DNA from: JBFXIE01 sp050176255
Lineage (GTDB): Bacteria > Pseudomonadota > Gammaproteobacteria > Burkholderiales > Burkholderiaceae_C
Assembly (NCBI RefSeq): GCF_050176255.1
Contig: NZ_JBFXIE010000017.1
Direction: 5' to 3' (one strand)
Length of the DNA stretch: 58,360 nt
Part shown: positions 42,029 to 50,099 of the stretch, in pieces
Position numbering within the stretch: position 1 is the stretch's first letter
Layout of the letters: each line of letters begins with the position of its first letter
Translations under genes and position numbers: made by a program
Notes under the pieces: generated by a model
Seen by the model: only the letters and a program-made list of their open reading frames with translations
The model's database searches: none
Told to the model about the DNA's origin: nothing

Positions 42029-45000
42029 CTCCTTACCAACCGGGGTCTAGTTTCTACCAAAGCCGCCATGGGCCGTATTACATCGTCAGTCCTGATTTCT
42101 CTCAGAAAACGGCAGGACCTCGGATGTTGCATTATTTATGCCACATACTTAACGAACTAGGTTATGAGGCATACATTACTTCGCAACTCCAAAGCCCTTG
42201 GCTGCGCACCCCTGTGTTGACCCATGAGATCCAGAAAAGGCACAAAGATACCCACCGCACACCGATCGCCGTTTATCCAGAGGTCATACGTGACAACCCG
42301 CTCCAAGAGCCTGTAGTTGCACGTTGGTTGCTCAATAAGGCAGGCCATCTTGGTGGGCATGCCAGCATTAATCCCAACGACATCATTTTTTATTGGGACG
42401 AATGGGTTCTACAAGGTGAGGCGCACAGTGGGCGACTTTTCTTACCCCCTGTCGATGAACGAATCTTCAACGATGAAAATACCTCCACCACTCAAAGAAC
42501 AGGATTTTGCTACTACGCTCACAAGTATCTTGCATTCGGCGGGAGAATAGCGGATACGATTCGGCAAAACGGCATCAACCTGTGCCAAGAAATTCCCCGA
42601 TCCGCCGAGGAGATTGCAGATATTTTGCGCTCCACCAAAGTTCTGTATTGCTATGAGCCTTCCAATATGGTGGCTGAAGCCTATGCATGCGGCTGCCCCT
42701 CGATCTTCATTCAGTCAGATTACTTAAAACAGTTCAACCTCGAAAAATACGGTATCCCGACCGTAGAGGAAGCGTGCCTGGATTTTTCCTTGGTTCCGGA
42801 TCTCCCGGCAGAGAGAGCCAGACACCTCGCCGCGGCACGCGAACAGGCGCGACAAAGCGTACAAAACTTCATCGAAGTGACACAAAGCGCCGCCCGAGCA
42901 TACGCCGGATTGTCCACGCACCAGCAGCGCAGAAAGCTGGCTGCCAGCACGGCCGCCTGCGCCGCAGACAACGGTCAGCCTCCTTTGAGCCAATGGCTGG
43001 CCGAGCGCGTTCCAACACCCGCGCAGTCGCGCTTGATGACGCAATACCAAGCCAAAGCTCCGCTCTCACTAACCCTCTTCATCCGCACCCAAGGTCAGTC
43101 AGGCAGCAGCCTGGGTGCCACCTTGCAAAGCCTTGCAGCGCTGCCGTCGGCGTTCACGCCACAGTCCATCATCGTACTGGGCGCGAATGCCGCTCATAGC
43201 CAGTTGCCCCAGTTGTGCAACGTTGCCGCCATAACGGCCACCGAGCAGCTTGACGCCATCCACCAACTGGTACAAGCCGGTGCGTGCGACTGGCTTCTGG
43301 TGGTGAATGCGGGCGAATATTTCACCCCCTCGGGTTTGCCCATCGTGATGCTGGAGTTGCTAGCCGCGCCGCAGTGCCGCGCCGTCTTTGCCGATGCGCT
43401 CGTGCCAACTGACTCTGGTGAGCCGACTCCCATGTTCCTCCCGGATTTCAACCTGGACATGCTGCTATCCTGCCCCGCGAACATGGCTCGGCACTGGCTG
43501 TTCCGCCGCGATGTGTTCCTGGAGGCTGGAGGCTTCGATGCAGCTTATGCGCAGGCCCCGGAATTCGAACTACTGTTGCGCCTGATCGAAGCCGGCGGAT
43601 TGAACGGCTTGGCACACATACACGAACCCCTGCTGGTCACCCACACACCGCCGCTGGCGAACAACGCACATGAACTGGCAGCAATTGCCAAACATTTGCG
43701 CGCGCGTGGCTACGACAACGCCACGGTCGATGCTTCCCTGGCGGGCCGCTACCGCGTTCTCTATGGGCACCAGGCGCAGCCGCTGGTGTCCATCATCATC
43801 CCCACCAGGGACCAATTCGCCTTACTAGAACGCTGCGTCAGCTCGCTACTGGAGAGGACCACCTATCCGCACTACGAGATCCTGCTGGTGGACAACGGCA
43901 GCACCGAGCCCGCCGCCTGCACCTGGCTCGACGGCCTGGCGGCACTGGGCGAAGCGCGCATCCGCGTGCTGCGCTATCCGCAGCCGTTCAACTACGCCGC
44001 CATGAACAACCTAGGCGCACGCGAGGCGCGCGGTGACTATCTGGTGCTGCTGAACAACGACACAGCCATCGCGCAAGGCGATTGGCTCGACGCGCTGCTC
44101 AACCACGCGCAGCGCCCCGAGGTGGGCGTGGTCGGCGCCAAGCTGCTCTACCCCAATGGTCAGGTGCAGCACGCCGGACTGCTGCTTGGGCTGCACGGCA
44201 TGGCAGGCTACCCGTTCTCCGGGGCCGAAGCCGACGCACCGGGCTACATGCACCGGCTGGAGATTGACCAGAACTACAGCGCCGTCAGCGCTGCCTGCCT
44301 GATGGTGCGCCGCGCGCTCTACGACGAACTGGGCGGCATGGATGCCGATGCATTCCCGCTTATCTGCGGCGACATCGATTTATGCCTGCGCGCACGCGCG
44401 GCAGGCTACCTGACGGTGTGGACGCCCCACGCCGTGCTGCTGCACGAGAAGGGCGCCACCCTGACCTCTACGCCTCCCGAGGCGTTCGACCAACAACGCG
44501 CGCTTGCGCAGGACGAGATGTACCGACGCTGGCTGCCCGCGCTGGCGCACGACCCGGCCTACAACCGCAACCTGTCGCTCCAGTCCACGGAGTTCGCCGT
44601 GGAAACAGATACGCGCTTGAACTGGGATCCATTGCCCTGGCGCCCACTGCCGGTGGTGTTAGCAGTAAATGCAGACGCCTTCGGCTGCGGCCACTACCGC
44701 ATCATCCACCCCGGCCAGGCCATGGCGAATGCCGGACTGGCCGATGTACGCGTGAGCGAATACCACTACGGCCCGGTGGAGATGGAGCGCCTGCGTCCTG
44801 ACGCTTGGGTGCTGCAGCGCTTGGTGGGCGATGTGCCGTTCGAGACGGTACGCCGCACAGTACCCTTCACCCAGGCGTTCAAAGTGGCTGAACTGGACGA
44901 CTACCTGCTCAACCTGCCCATGAAGAATGGACACCGGGGCCAACTACCGCAAGACATGCAAAGGGTATTGAAACGCTGGCTCGATCTGACAGATCGGCTG

Positions 45001-45630
45001 GTCGTCTCCACTACCCCCTTGGCCGAAGCAATGGCAAAGCTGCACCGCGACATTCGTGTAGTGCATAACCGGCTGCCCCCCGAACGTTGGGGCCACCTCT
45101 CCAGCCTGCGCCGCCAGGGCCAGCGCCCGCGCGTCGGCTGGGCAGGCGGCTCAAGCCACCAGGGCGACCTGGAACTGATCGCCGACGTGGTTAAGGCCCT
45201 GGCAGGTGAGGTGGAGTGGGTGTTTCTGGGCATGTGCCCAGCGCCCATGCGCCCTTACTTGCACGAGCACCACACGCCCGTCAACATTGCGTCGTACCCT
45301 CATAAGCTTGCCAGTTTGAACCTCGACCTGGCGGTGGCCCCCCTGGAACACAATCTGTTCAACGACTGCAAAAGCAACCTGAAGCTGTTGGAGTACGGCG
45401 CCTGTGGCTACCCCGTGGTATGCAGCGACGTAGCGCCCTACCAATGCGGCTTGCCCGTGACGCGCGTGAAGAACCGCTACAAGAACTGGGTGGACGCCAT
45501 CCGCATGCACCTGGCCGACCTGGACGCATCGGCGGCATCAGGCGACGCGCTGCGAAAGGCCGTGCACCAGCATTGGATGCTGGAAGGCGCACACCTACAA
45601 AACTGGCTGCAAGCTTGGCTGCCAGACTGA
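42025..45630 (+). CDS. Multidomain glycosyltransferase (1201 residues)
   Basis: Four regions: an N-terminal GT4/GT-B-like part (1-285, CYEPSNMVAEAYACGCPSIF); a divergent GT2-like domain (about 345-560, LLVVNAGEYFTPSG, HWLFRRDVFLEAGGFD); a canonical GT2 domain (about 588-840, VSIIIPTRDQFALLERC, LLNNDTAIAQGDWLDAL, CGDIDLCLRARAAGY); and a C-terminal GT-B-like part (about 875-1201, FGCGHYRIIHPGQAM, GWAGGSSHQGDLELI, KLLEYGACGYPVVCSD). Large enzymes of this type are common in flagellin-modification islands. Base composition shifts from AT-rich (up to about 42870) to GC-rich, suggesting a chimeric origin. Target protein is inferred to be flagellin. Confidence 0.85.
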   Translation: MTPYQPGSSFYQSRHGPYYIVSPDFSQKTAGPRMLHYLCHILNELGYEAYITSQLQSPWLRTPVLTHEIQKRHKDTHRTPIAVYPEVIRDNPLQEPVVARWLLNKAGHLGGHASINPNDIIFYWDEWVLQGEAHSGRLFLPPVDERIFNDENTSTTQRTGFCYYAHKYLAFGGRIADTIRQNGINLCQEIPRSAEEIADILRSTKVLYCYEPSNMVAEAYACGCPSIFIQSDYLKQFNLEKYGIPTVEEACLDFSLVPDLPAERARHLAAAREQARQSVQNFIEVTQSAARAYAGLSTHQQRRKLAASTAACAADNGQPPLSQWLAERVPTPAQSRLMTQYQAKAPLSLTLFIRTQGQSGSSLGATLQSLAALPSAFTPQSIIVLGANAAHSQLPQLCNVAAITATEQLDAIHQLVQAGACDWLLVVNAGEYFTPSGLPIVMLELLAAPQCRAVFADALVPTDSGEPTPMFLPDFNLDMLLSCPANMARHWLFRRDVFLEAGGFDAAYAQAPEFELLLRLIEAGGLNGLAHIHEPLLVTHTPPLANNAHELAAIAKHLRARGYDNATVDASLAGRYRVLYGHQAQPLVSIIIPTRDQFALLERCVSSLLERTTYPHYEILLVDNGSTEPAACTWLDGLAALGEARIRVLRYPQPFNYAAMNNLGAREARGDYLVLLNNDTAIAQGDWLDALLNHAQRPEVGVVGAKLLYPNGQVQHAGLLLGLHGMAGYPFSGAEADAPGYMHRLEIDQNYSAVSAACLMVRRALYDELGGMDADAFPLICGDIDLCLRARAAGYLTVWTPHAVLLHEKGATLTSTPPEAFDQQRALAQDEMYRRWLPALAHDPAYNRNLSLQSTEFAVETDTRLNWDPLPWRPLPVVLAVNADAFGCGHYRIIHPGQAMANAGLADVRVSEYHYGPVEMERLRPDAWVLQRLVGDVPFETVRRTVPFTQAFKVAELDDYLLNLPMKNGHRGQLPQDMQRVLKRWLDLTDRLVVSTTPLAEAMAKLHRDIRVVHNRLPPERWGHLSSLRRQGQRPRVGWAGGSSHQGDLELIADVVKALAGEVEWVFLGMCPAPMRPYLHEHHTPVNIASYPHKLASLNLDLAVAPLEHNLFNDCKSNLKLLEYGACGYPVVCSDVAPYQCGLPVTRVKNRYKNWVDAIRMHLADLDASAASGDALRKAVHQHWMLEGAHLQNWLQAWLPD

Positions 45631-45707
45631 GTGAATCGCTAAACGAGCCGTACTCCGATCCGACTAGGCGCACCACGGCCGATCCTTACGGGTCAGCGGA
45701 CTAGTTC

Positions 45708-45734
45708 TCAAGTGGCGTCCGTTCAATCCGATAC
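45708..45734 (+). promoter_or_regulatory. Sigma-28 (FliA) promoter of motA
   Basis: TCAAG (45708-45712), 14 nt, TCCGATAC (45727-45734). Six of eight -10 bases match. About 85 nt upstream of motA. Confidence 0.7.
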
Positions 45735-45823
45735 CATTATCACTACCGTGCATTCTCGCCGCGGCCTAGCTTGACTGGGTGCGGTTGTTCTCACCAGCCC
45801 GCCCACGCTTCTGAACCGCCTTA

Positions 45824-46684
45824 ATGAACGTCATCATTGGATACATCGTCAGCCTGGTCTGCGTCTTTGGCGTGTTCATCCTGCATGGCGGCGCCATTGG
45901 TGTGGTGCTCAAGGCGCTCCCTTTTGAAATGGCCACCATCGGTGGCGCGGCACTGGGGGCGTTCATCGTCAACAACCAGCCCAAGGTGATCAAGGCCACC
46001 CTGAAGGCCATTCCTGCGGCGCTCAAGGGCTCCAAATACACCAAGGCGCGCTATCTGGAGCTGATGGCGATGCTCTACGAGATTTTGCAAAAGGCCCGCA
46101 AAGAGGGCCTGATGGCGATCGAGGCGGATGTGGAGGCACCGCACGAGTCCGAGCTTTTCAAGAAATTCCCCACCGTGGGCTCTGACCCGCATGTGGTCGA
46201 ATTCACCACCGACTACCTGCGCATGATGGTGTCGGGCAACCTCAATTCGCACGAGATCGAAGCCCTGATGGACAACGAGATCGACACCCACCACCAGGAG
46301 GCCCATGCGCCGGTGGCGGCGCTCAACCGTGTGGCCGGCGGCTTGCCGGCCTTCGGCATTGTGGCCGCCGTGCTGGGGGTGGTGAACACCATGGGCTCGG
46401 TGGGCCAGCCGCCGGCGGTGCTGGGCGGCATGGTGGGCTCGGCGCTGGTGGGCACCTTCCTGGGTATTTTGCTGGGCTATGCCTTTGTGGAGCCGATCGC
46501 CGGACTGGTGGAGCAAAAGGCCGCAGACGCCGCCAAGGAATACGAGTGCATCAAGTCCACCCTGCTGGCCAGCATGCAGGGCTACAACCCGGCCACGGCG
46601 ATCGAGTTTGGGCGCAAGGTGTTGTTCTCTGGCGACCGCCCGACCTTTGCCGAGCTGGAAGCGCACGTCAAGGGCAAAAAGTAG
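45824..46684 (+). CDS. motA: MotA flagellar stator protein
   Basis: 286 residues, proton-channel stator subunit. Two N-terminal helices (about 1-50), a cytoplasmic loop with charged residues, then two helices with LNRVAGGLPAFGIVAAVLGV (about 165) and LVGTFLGILLGYAFVEPI (about 208). First gene of a motA-motB-cheY-cheZ group. Confidence 0.97.
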   Translation: MNVIIGYIVSLVCVFGVFILHGGAIGVVLKALPFEMATIGGAALGAFIVNNQPKVIKATLKAIPAALKGSKYTKARYLELMAMLYEILQKARKEGLMAIEADVEAPHESELFKKFPTVGSDPHVVEFTTDYLRMMVSGNLNSHEIEALMDNEIDTHHQEAHAPVAALNRVAGGLPAFGIVAAVLGVVNTMGSVGQPPAVLGGMVGSALVGTFLGILLGYAFVEPIAGLVEQKAADAAKEYECIKSTLLASMQGYNPATAIEFGRKVLFSGDRPTFAELEAHVKGKK

Positions 46685-46690
46685 GCGGGG

Positions 46691-47620
46691 GTGGTCGTGG
46701 CAGAAAAAAAGCTCCAGCCCATCATCATCAAGCGCGTCAAGAAAAGCGCGCACGCCGCGCACGGCGGCGCCTGGAAGATTGCCTACGCCGACTTCATGAC
46801 GGCCATGATGGCCTTCTTTTTGCTGATGTGGCTGCTGGGCTCCACGGCCCAGGGCGACCTGCAGGGCATTGCTTCGTATTTTCAGTCGCCGCTCAAGGTA
46901 GCCATGCAAGGCGGCGACGGAGCGGGCAACAGCTCCAGCATCATCCCGGGCGGCGGCAATGACCTGACCAAAGTGCACGGCCAGGTGCGCCGCTCCAGCG
47001 CCGAGAAAAACCAGTTCAGCCCCGACGCGTTGCGCGCCGAGCGCGCCCGCATCGACGCCGAGCGCATTAAGGCGCTGCAGACCAAGATCGACGCCATGAT
47101 CACGGGCAACCCGCGCCTCAATGAGTACCGCTCGCAGATCCGCCTGGACCTGACCCCCGACGGGTTGCAGATTCAGATCGTGGACGAGCAAAACCGCCCC
47201 ATGTTCGACAGCGGCAGCGCACTGGTCAAGCCGTACATGCGCGACATCCTGCGCGAGATCGGCGCGGCGCTGGGCGAAGTGGAAAACCGCATCAGCCTGG
47301 CTGGTCACACCGATGCCGTGCCCTATGGCAACGGCGAGCGCGGCTACAGCAACTGGGAGTTGTCTGCCGACCGCGCCAATGCCTCGCGCCGCGAACTGGT
47401 GGCCGCCGGCATGCCCGACGACAAACTGGGCCGCGTGGTAGGCCTGGCGGCCAGCGATCTGCTGGAGCCGGACAACCCGCGCGCGCCAGTCAATCGCCGC
47501 ATCACCATTACCGTATTGACGCACGAGGCAGAGGAACGACTCATGGGCAAGAGGAATGTCTTATTCCCCCAGGAGAAAACCCCGGCCGAAAAGCCGGACA
47601 ATCCTGCATTAAACCCCTGA
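46691..47620 (+). CDS. motB: MotB flagellar stator protein
   Basis: 309 residues. One membrane helix (about 35-53) contains the proton-carrying Asp in YADFMTAMMAFFLLMWLLGS. A periplasmic OmpA-like peptidoglycan-binding domain follows (about 155-285; NRISLAGHTDAVPYG, WELSADRANASRREL, NRRITITV). GTG at 46691, with a second in-frame GTG at 46697 equally placed relative to the purine-rich AGGCGGGG. Six nt after motA. Confidence 0.96.
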   Translation: MVVAEKKLQPIIIKRVKKSAHAAHGGAWKIAYADFMTAMMAFFLLMWLLGSTAQGDLQGIASYFQSPLKVAMQGGDGAGNSSSIIPGGGNDLTKVHGQVRRSSAEKNQFSPDALRAERARIDAERIKALQTKIDAMITGNPRLNEYRSQIRLDLTPDGLQIQIVDEQNRPMFDSGSALVKPYMRDILREIGAALGEVENRISLAGHTDAVPYGNGERGYSNWELSADRANASRRELVAAGMPDDKLGRVVGLAASDLLEPDNPRAPVNRRITITVLTHEAEERLMGKRNVLFPQEKTPAEKPDNPALNP

Positions 47621-47634
47621 GCGTCGGTAACAAC

Positions 47635-47663
47635 TTGTCACGCCGTCGGTGACTGACGACAAT
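47635..47663 (+). promoter_or_regulatory. Candidate cheY2 promoter
   Basis: TTGTCA (47635-47640), 17 nt, GACAAT (47658-47663), 44 nt upstream of cheY2. A good sigma-70 match; it would uncouple cheYZ from motAB. Confidence 0.45.
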
Positions 47664-47707
47664 AGCCCTCCCAATCTCGCCCCTCTTTTGCACCGAAAGG
47701 GTCCTTT

Positions 47708-48094
47708 GTGTCCTCCGCCCTTCGTTTTCTGATCGTTGATGACTTCTCCACCATGCGGCGCATCGTCCGCAATCTGCTCAAGGAAAGCGGCTACACCGAG
47801 GCCGACGAGGCCGAGGACGGCGTGGTAGCGCTCAACAAGCTGCGCAACAGCAAGTTCGACTTCGTGGTCACCGACATCAACATGCCCAACATGAACGGCT
47901 TTCAGCTGCTGACCGAGATCAAGAAGGACGACACGCTCAAGCATCTGCCAGTGCTCATGGTGACGGCCGAGGCGCGCAAGGAAGACATCGTCGCCGCAGC
48001 CCAGGGCGGCGCTGCGGGCTATATCGTCAAGCCATTCACCAAAGCCACGCTCGAAGAAAAGGTGACGCTCATCCTCAAGAAGCTGGGGCTGTAA
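47708..48094 (+). CDS. cheY: CheY chemotaxis response regulator (with cheZ)
   Basis: 128 residues, canonical CheY: VDDFSTMRRIVRNLLKE, phospho-acceptor Asp in FVVTDINMPNMNG, Thr in MVTAEA and Lys in YIVKPFTKATLEEK. GTG start. It lies 2 nt before cheZ, and is the likely regulator that binds FliM at the switch. Confidence 0.96.
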   Translation: MSSALRFLIVDDFSTMRRIVRNLLKESGYTEADEAEDGVVALNKLRNSKFDFVVTDINMPNMNGFQLLTEIKKDDTLKHLPVLMVTAEARKEDIVAAAQGGAAGYIVKPFTKATLEEKVTLILKKLGL

Positions 48095-48096
48095 CC

Positions 48097-48726
48097 ATGG
48101 GAGCTGCGGATCAAGGCATGCCCGCCGGCGCGGCGGACGACGTCCACCAAAAAATCGGCCTGCTGACGCGCCAGCTGCACACCGCACTCACCGAGCTGGG
48201 CTATGCCGACCAGTTGCGCGGCAGCATGGGTGAGCTGCCCGATGCGCAAAGCCGTCTGTCCTACATTGCGCGGCTGACGGGCGAGGCGGCCGAAAAGGTG
48301 CTGGGCCGCGTGGAGCAGGCCAAGTCGCTGCACGACTACATGGCCTCGGAGACGAAACGCGTGGTCACCTCGCTGGTGGCCGATCCGGTGGCTGCCGTGG
48401 CCAGGGGCGAGGTGTACAACTTTCTGACCGACGTCGATCGCGTGACCAAGGAAGCCGACAGCCACCTGACCGAGATCATGATGGCGCAGGACTTTCACGA
48501 CCTCACCGGCCAGGTGATCGCCCGCGTGGTGAACCTGGCAAGCACGCTGGAGCAGCAACTGGTGCAGCTGCTGCTGCAGACCGCGCCGCCCGGCGCGCAG
48601 CCGCCCGCCACACCCGAGCCGCAACGCGAACGCCTGCAAGGCCCCGTGGTCAACCCGGGGGCCACGCCCGACGTGGTCACCGACCAGTCGCAGGTGGATG
48701 ACCTGCTGGCCAGCCTGGGGTTTTGA
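48097..48726 (+). CDS. cheZ: CheZ phosphatase of CheY-P
   Basis: 209 residues. The catalytic segment MMAQDFHDLTGQVI (about 127-140) contains the D-x-x-x-Q pair, and the C-terminal CheY-binding peptide QVDDLLASLGF ends the protein. The helical N-terminal part and a Pro-rich linker (about 165-195) are normal. Immediately follows cheY2. Confidence 0.96.
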   Translation: MGAADQGMPAGAADDVHQKIGLLTRQLHTALTELGYADQLRGSMGELPDAQSRLSYIARLTGEAAEKVLGRVEQAKSLHDYMASETKRVVTSLVADPVAAVARGEVYNFLTDVDRVTKEADSHLTEIMMAQDFHDLTGQVIARVVNLASTLEQQLVQLLLQTAPPGAQPPATPEPQRERLQGPVVNPGATPDVVTDQSQVDDLLASLGF

Positions 48727-48875
48727 CGGCTCCAGTTTGGCCCGAAAAAGCACCGCCGGACACCGCCGGGTGCAACCAGACTCCGCCAATCGGAGGCTTG
48801 CTGCTATTACCCCGATAGCACATCAGCGGCAACGTGGCTCTGCCTGCCACCGCGAATAGCGCCGCACCTGCCCCT

Positions 48876-48913
48876 TTATTCGGGCTTTAGCTTTTCCTGC
48901 GGCTCCCGACAAT
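48876..48913 (+). promoter_or_regulatory. Candidate flhB operon promoter (shared flagellar class)
   Basis: TTATTCGGGC (48876-48885), 22 nt, GACAAT (48908-48913) followed by GGC. It also shares a further GCTTTAG (48884-48890) at the -35 position with the flgB promoter. The flhB start follows 25 nt later. Confidence 0.5.
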
Positions 48914-48938
48914 GGCATGGCCCTGAGGTCATGCCACC

Positions 48939-50099
48939 ATGGATTCGAGCCAAGACAAAAACCTACCCGCCACGGAGCGAAAGCTCCAGAAGGCACGCAC
49001 CGACGGCCAGGCGGCCCGGTCGCGGGACTTGTCGCACCTGGCCATCCTGGGTGTGGGTGCCGTGGCGCTGCTGGTGCTGGCGCCGTGGTTCGTCGAGTAC
49101 CTGGAGCGCGCCATGCGCATGCAGCTGGTGTTTGACGCAGCCACCGTACAGGCGCCCGGCCAGATGCTGTCGCGCATGCAGTCCATGGTGGGGGTGGGGC
49201 TGCTTGCCAGCGCCGCGTTTGCGCTGCTGACCGGCGCCGCCGCGCTGGCCAGCGCCGTGGGCGCGGGCGGCTGGATCTTCAGCTTCAAGCCCGTCACGCC
49301 GCAGTTCAATCGGCTCAACCCGCTGTCGGGTTTTGCCAACCTGTTTTCCAAGCAGCAGCTGGCCAACGTGGCCAAGATGGTGCTGATGAGCGCCATCCTG
49401 ACGGCGGTGGCATGGAACTACATGGGGCACAGCATCGAAGAAATGGCACTGCTGGTGCTGCAGCCCTCGCCGCAGTCGCTGCGCCACGTGGCTGACTGGA
49501 TCGTCGCCGGCGTCAGTCTGCAGCTGCTGGTGGTGTTTGCGTTTGCGGTGGTGGACGTGCCGCTGCAGGCGTTCTTCTTCAAGTCGCGCATGAAGATGAG
49601 CCACCAGGAGGTCAAGCAAGAGCACAAGGAATCTGAAGGCAGCCCGGAGGTCAAGGGCAAGATCCGGCAAAAGCAGCGCGAGATTGCCGACCGCGCCAGC
49701 ATCTCCGCAGTGCCCAAGGCCGACTTCGTGGTGATGAACCCCACCCACTACGCGGTGGCGCTGCGCTACGACGAGGCCGTGATGGGCGCGCCGCAGGTCA
49801 TCTCCAAGGGCACGGACCTGCTGGCCTTCAAGATCCGCGAGATTGCCCAGCAGCACAAGGTGCCGGTGCTGCAGTCGCCCATGCTGGCGCGCGCGCTGTA
49901 TGCCCACGCCGAGCTCGATCAGCCCATTCCCGCCCAGCTGTTCACCGCTGTGGCGCAGGTGCTGGCCTATGTCTATCGCCTGAAGGCCGCAATGCGCGGC
50001 GAGGGCCGCATGCCCGAAGCGCAGCCCGACCCCTACGTGCCGCCTGAACTCGATCCGCACCACAAGCCGCTTGCCACCGCGGCCGGAGCCACAAAATGA
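48939..50099 (+). CDS. flhB: FlhB flagellar export switch protein
   Basis: 386 residues. Four membrane helices (about 30-210), then the cytoplasmic domain with the autocleavage site NPTH (VVMNPTHYAVALRY, about 267). The N-terminus DKNLPATERKLQKARTDGQ is typical. Controls the switch of export specificity with FliK. Overlaps flhA by 4 nt (ATGA). Confidence 0.97.
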   Translation: MDSSQDKNLPATERKLQKARTDGQAARSRDLSHLAILGVGAVALLVLAPWFVEYLERAMRMQLVFDAATVQAPGQMLSRMQSMVGVGLLASAAFALLTGAAALASAVGAGGWIFSFKPVTPQFNRLNPLSGFANLFSKQQLANVAKMVLMSAILTAVAWNYMGHSIEEMALLVLQPSPQSLRHVADWIVAGVSLQLLVVFAFAVVDVPLQAFFFKSRMKMSHQEVKQEHKESEGSPEVKGKIRQKQREIADRASISAVPKADFVVMNPTHYAVALRYDEAVMGAPQVISKGTDLLAFKIREIAQQHKVPVLQSPMLARALYAHAELDQPIPAQLFTAVAQVLAYVYRLKAAMRGEGRMPEAQPDPYVPPELDPHHKPLATAAGATK

